DNA from: a virus
Reading direction: 5' to 3' (one strand)
DNA: 31,967 nt
Virus record (IMG/VR): IMGVR_UViG_3300045453_000088
Span: 1 to 31,967 of that record
Part shown: one piece after another, positions 31,374 to 31,967 of the stretch
Layout: each line of letters opens with the position of its first letter
Numbering within the stretch: position 1 is the stretch's first letter
Notes under the pieces: model-generated
Told to the model about the DNA's origin: nothing
Database searches by the model: none
What the model saw: only the letters and a program-made list of their open reading frames with translations
Position numbers and translations under genes: made by a program

Positions 31374-31620
31374 CTTCTAAACTCCTTTCATAAAGAATTA
31401 TTGCTTTCCTAACTCCGTGTCTAATGGCTTCTTCATGGGTCTGGCGAAACACATCAATCTTTTTTACTCCAGTTTTTCTCATGGCCCCGCCGGTGTCCAG
31501 GGCTTGTCCAACTTCAATGGTCCCGTCCGGGTAGAGAATATGAATCTCACTACCGTACGGAATTAGCTCCGGGTTGACAGCGATTGTTGTTGTTAACCAA
31601 ATCTCTTGCATCAATTGCAC
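31339..31620 (-). CDS. 3D-domain protein carrying MuA-derived first codons (chimera)
   Basis: In the 93-residue product, residues 13-80 are the second half of a 3D domain: AVNPELIPYGSEIHI, then GQALDTGGAM, KKIDVFRQTHEEAIRHG and KAIILYER. The aspartates of DTGG and IDVF are kept; the first one (usually AVDP) is Asn. 3D proteins are MltA-fold peptidoglycan enzymes and normally have a longer N-terminus. Here the first 12 residues (MQLMQEIWLTTT) are the MuA start. The ORF looks like a recombination product; whether it is functional is uncertain. Confidence 0.65.
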   Translation of the reverse strand: MQLMQEIWLTTTIAVNPELIPYGSEIHILYPDGTIEVGQALDTGGAMRKTGVKKIDVFRQTHEEAIRHGVRKAIILYERSLEDGKTRTASNIL

Positions 31621-31638
31621 TTATTCAATCACCACCTT
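31587..31638. repeat. Copy B of 52-bp repeat: MuA start and leader
   Basis: It is identical to 29976-30027 except for one base (MKEIWL becomes MQEIWL). It now supplies ribosome site, GTG start and first codons to the 3D-domain ORF. The operator repeat follows after only 13 bases. Confidence 0.9.
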
Positions 31639-31651
31639 GTTGCTAATTTTT

Positions 31652-31716
31652 ACAGGATTTTCCCACTTTCTAACGAATTATGTTAGTGCCGCTAACTAAT
31701 CCAAGAGAGGGGGTGA
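31652..31716. promoter_or_regulatory. Divergent control module, copy B (operator palindrome)
   Basis: This is the second copy of the 65-base segment at 30235-30299. The palindrome GTTAGTGCCGCTAAC (31682-31696), the CATAAT minus-strand -10 and the plus-strand ribosome site AGAGAGGGGGTGA are conserved; TTGACA is TTTACA. It lies between the 3D ORF and the 81-residue plus-strand gene. Confidence 0.65.
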
Positions 31717-31721
31717 GAATT

Positions 31722-31967
31722 ATGGATAGCTTAATGTTTGATGAACTTTATCAAGAGGTTTTACAGGAAGCTGAAAAGAAATTGATTAGGAAATTGCAAC
31801 TCGAAATTAGACAAATTCAAAGGTTGGAGCTTCCTGAAAAAATTCCTACAAGTAAACTTCTTGAACTAATTTACGATTTCACTATTCATGCAAGTAGAGA
31901 AGCTTTAAAGGAATCAGTACGGGCATCCGTAACCATCCTGCAAAAGTACCACGAATCTAAAGGGTAG
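31722..31967 (+). CDS. Small unknown plus-strand protein next to control module B
   Basis: The 81-residue product starts MDSLMFDELYQEVLQEAEKK and ends HESKG with TAG at the last window bases. It is helical and amphipathic (LIRKLQLEIRQIQRLELPEK, LLELIYDFTIHASREALKES), perhaps a small coiled-coil or helix-bundle protein. The ATG at 31722 follows AGAGAGGGGGTGA; the earlier in-frame ATG at 31680 lies inside the operator. Not homologous to the 182-residue gene by eye. No function recognised. Confidence 0.6.
   Translation: MDSLMFDELYQEVLQEAEKKLIRKLQLEIRQIQRLELPEKIPTSKLLELIYDFTIHASREALKESVRASVTILQKYHESKG

Larger units (their letters stand above)
247..31967 (-). mobile_element. Mu-like contractile-tail prophage (right part; left end outside window)
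   Basis: Nearly all genes are on the minus strand in Mu-type order: MuA, MuB, early genes, GemA, Mor, gp25-, gp26- and gp27-like proteins, TerL, DUF935 portal with MuF domain, protease/scaffold, cement, major capsid, gp36-, gpG- and gp37-like proteins, sheath, tube, tape measure, baseplate, fibre, lysis. Seen directly: conserved motifs in MuA (D280, D383, E433), the MuB Walker motifs and recognisable tail proteins. The right boundary is placed only approximately at the terminator behind the holin gene. The left end was not found, because coding sequence runs to the last base. Terminal TG/CA ends and a target duplication could not be confirmed. Confidence 0.9.

Noticed and set aside
31680-31721. 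Upstream ATG for the last plus-strand gene
   Set aside because: This ATG lies in the operator palindrome without a ribosome site, whereas AGAGAGGGGGTGA precedes the ATG at 31722.
1-31967. tRNA, rRNA or riboswitch
   Set aside because: No cloverleaf, rRNA signature or known riboswitch core was seen on either strand by eye.

Overview
The window is most of a Mu-like (transposable, contractile-tailed) prophage lying in reverse orientation. Early genes are at the high-coordinate end and lysis genes at the low-coordinate end. Strong AGGAGG-type ribosome sites, frequent GTG/TTG starts, moderate AT content, and XkdX-, 3D-domain- and AbrB-type proteins point to a Bacillota host, probably a clostridial lineage. 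That host call is inference; nothing in the window names a species.

Layout, following transcription from right to left. (1) 30.0-31.97 kb: a control and accessory region built from two near-identical copies of a divergent operator module (palindrome GTTAGTGCCGCTAAC). Each copy faces an unknown plus-strand gene on one side and a minus-strand operon on the other. One minus operon is a small gene plus MuA. The other is a 3D-domain ORF that has acquired the first codons of MuA, followed by a gene with a MuA-C-like tail. (2) 22.5-30.0 kb: the early operon, with MuA transposase, MuB ATPase, small unknown genes (one with an in-frame TGA), an AbrB/zinc-ribbon regulator, a putative replication protein with a DnaC-type helicase loader, a zinc-ribbon protein, GemA, and a Mor-family late activator with its own consensus promoter. 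An early terminator follows; its hairpin loop may hold the -10 of a Mor-dependent late promoter. (3) 14.3-22.5 kb: packaging and head genes (gp25-, gp26- and gp27-like proteins, TerL, a fused portal-MuF protein, protease/scaffold, cement protein, major capsid, connector and tail-completion genes). (4) 1.5-14.3 kb: a contractile tail (sheath, tube, frameshifted tail chaperone, tape measure, LysM hub protein, gpD-, gpV- and gp25-like proteins, baseplate J, tail protein I, Kelch-repeat fibre, XkdX). A plus-strand membrane-protein gene with its own promoter and terminator sits inside the tail operon between chaperone and tape measure. (5) 0.25-1.5 kb: a tyrosine-recombinase fragment, an M23 endolysin and a holin.

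To the left of the prophage, bases 1-120 hold the C-terminus of a probable insertion-sequence transposase. It is followed by three copies of CTCAC-N7-GACAAA, which look like transposase-binding sites at an element end. No classical c-type repressor and no left attachment end are visible, so the prophage continues past base 31967. The structural genes look intact. The recombinase fragment, the TGA-interrupted early gene, the chimeric 3D ORF and the flanking element suggest a prophage that has been remodelled and may be partly decayed.

The observations most worth a second look are the duplicated divergent control module, the reverse-oriented cargo gene, the terminator/Mor-promoter arrangement, a baseplate J gene that seems to need an ATT start, the exact 270-bp repeats in the Kelch fibre, and four helically phased GTTA repeats upstream of the connector gene.
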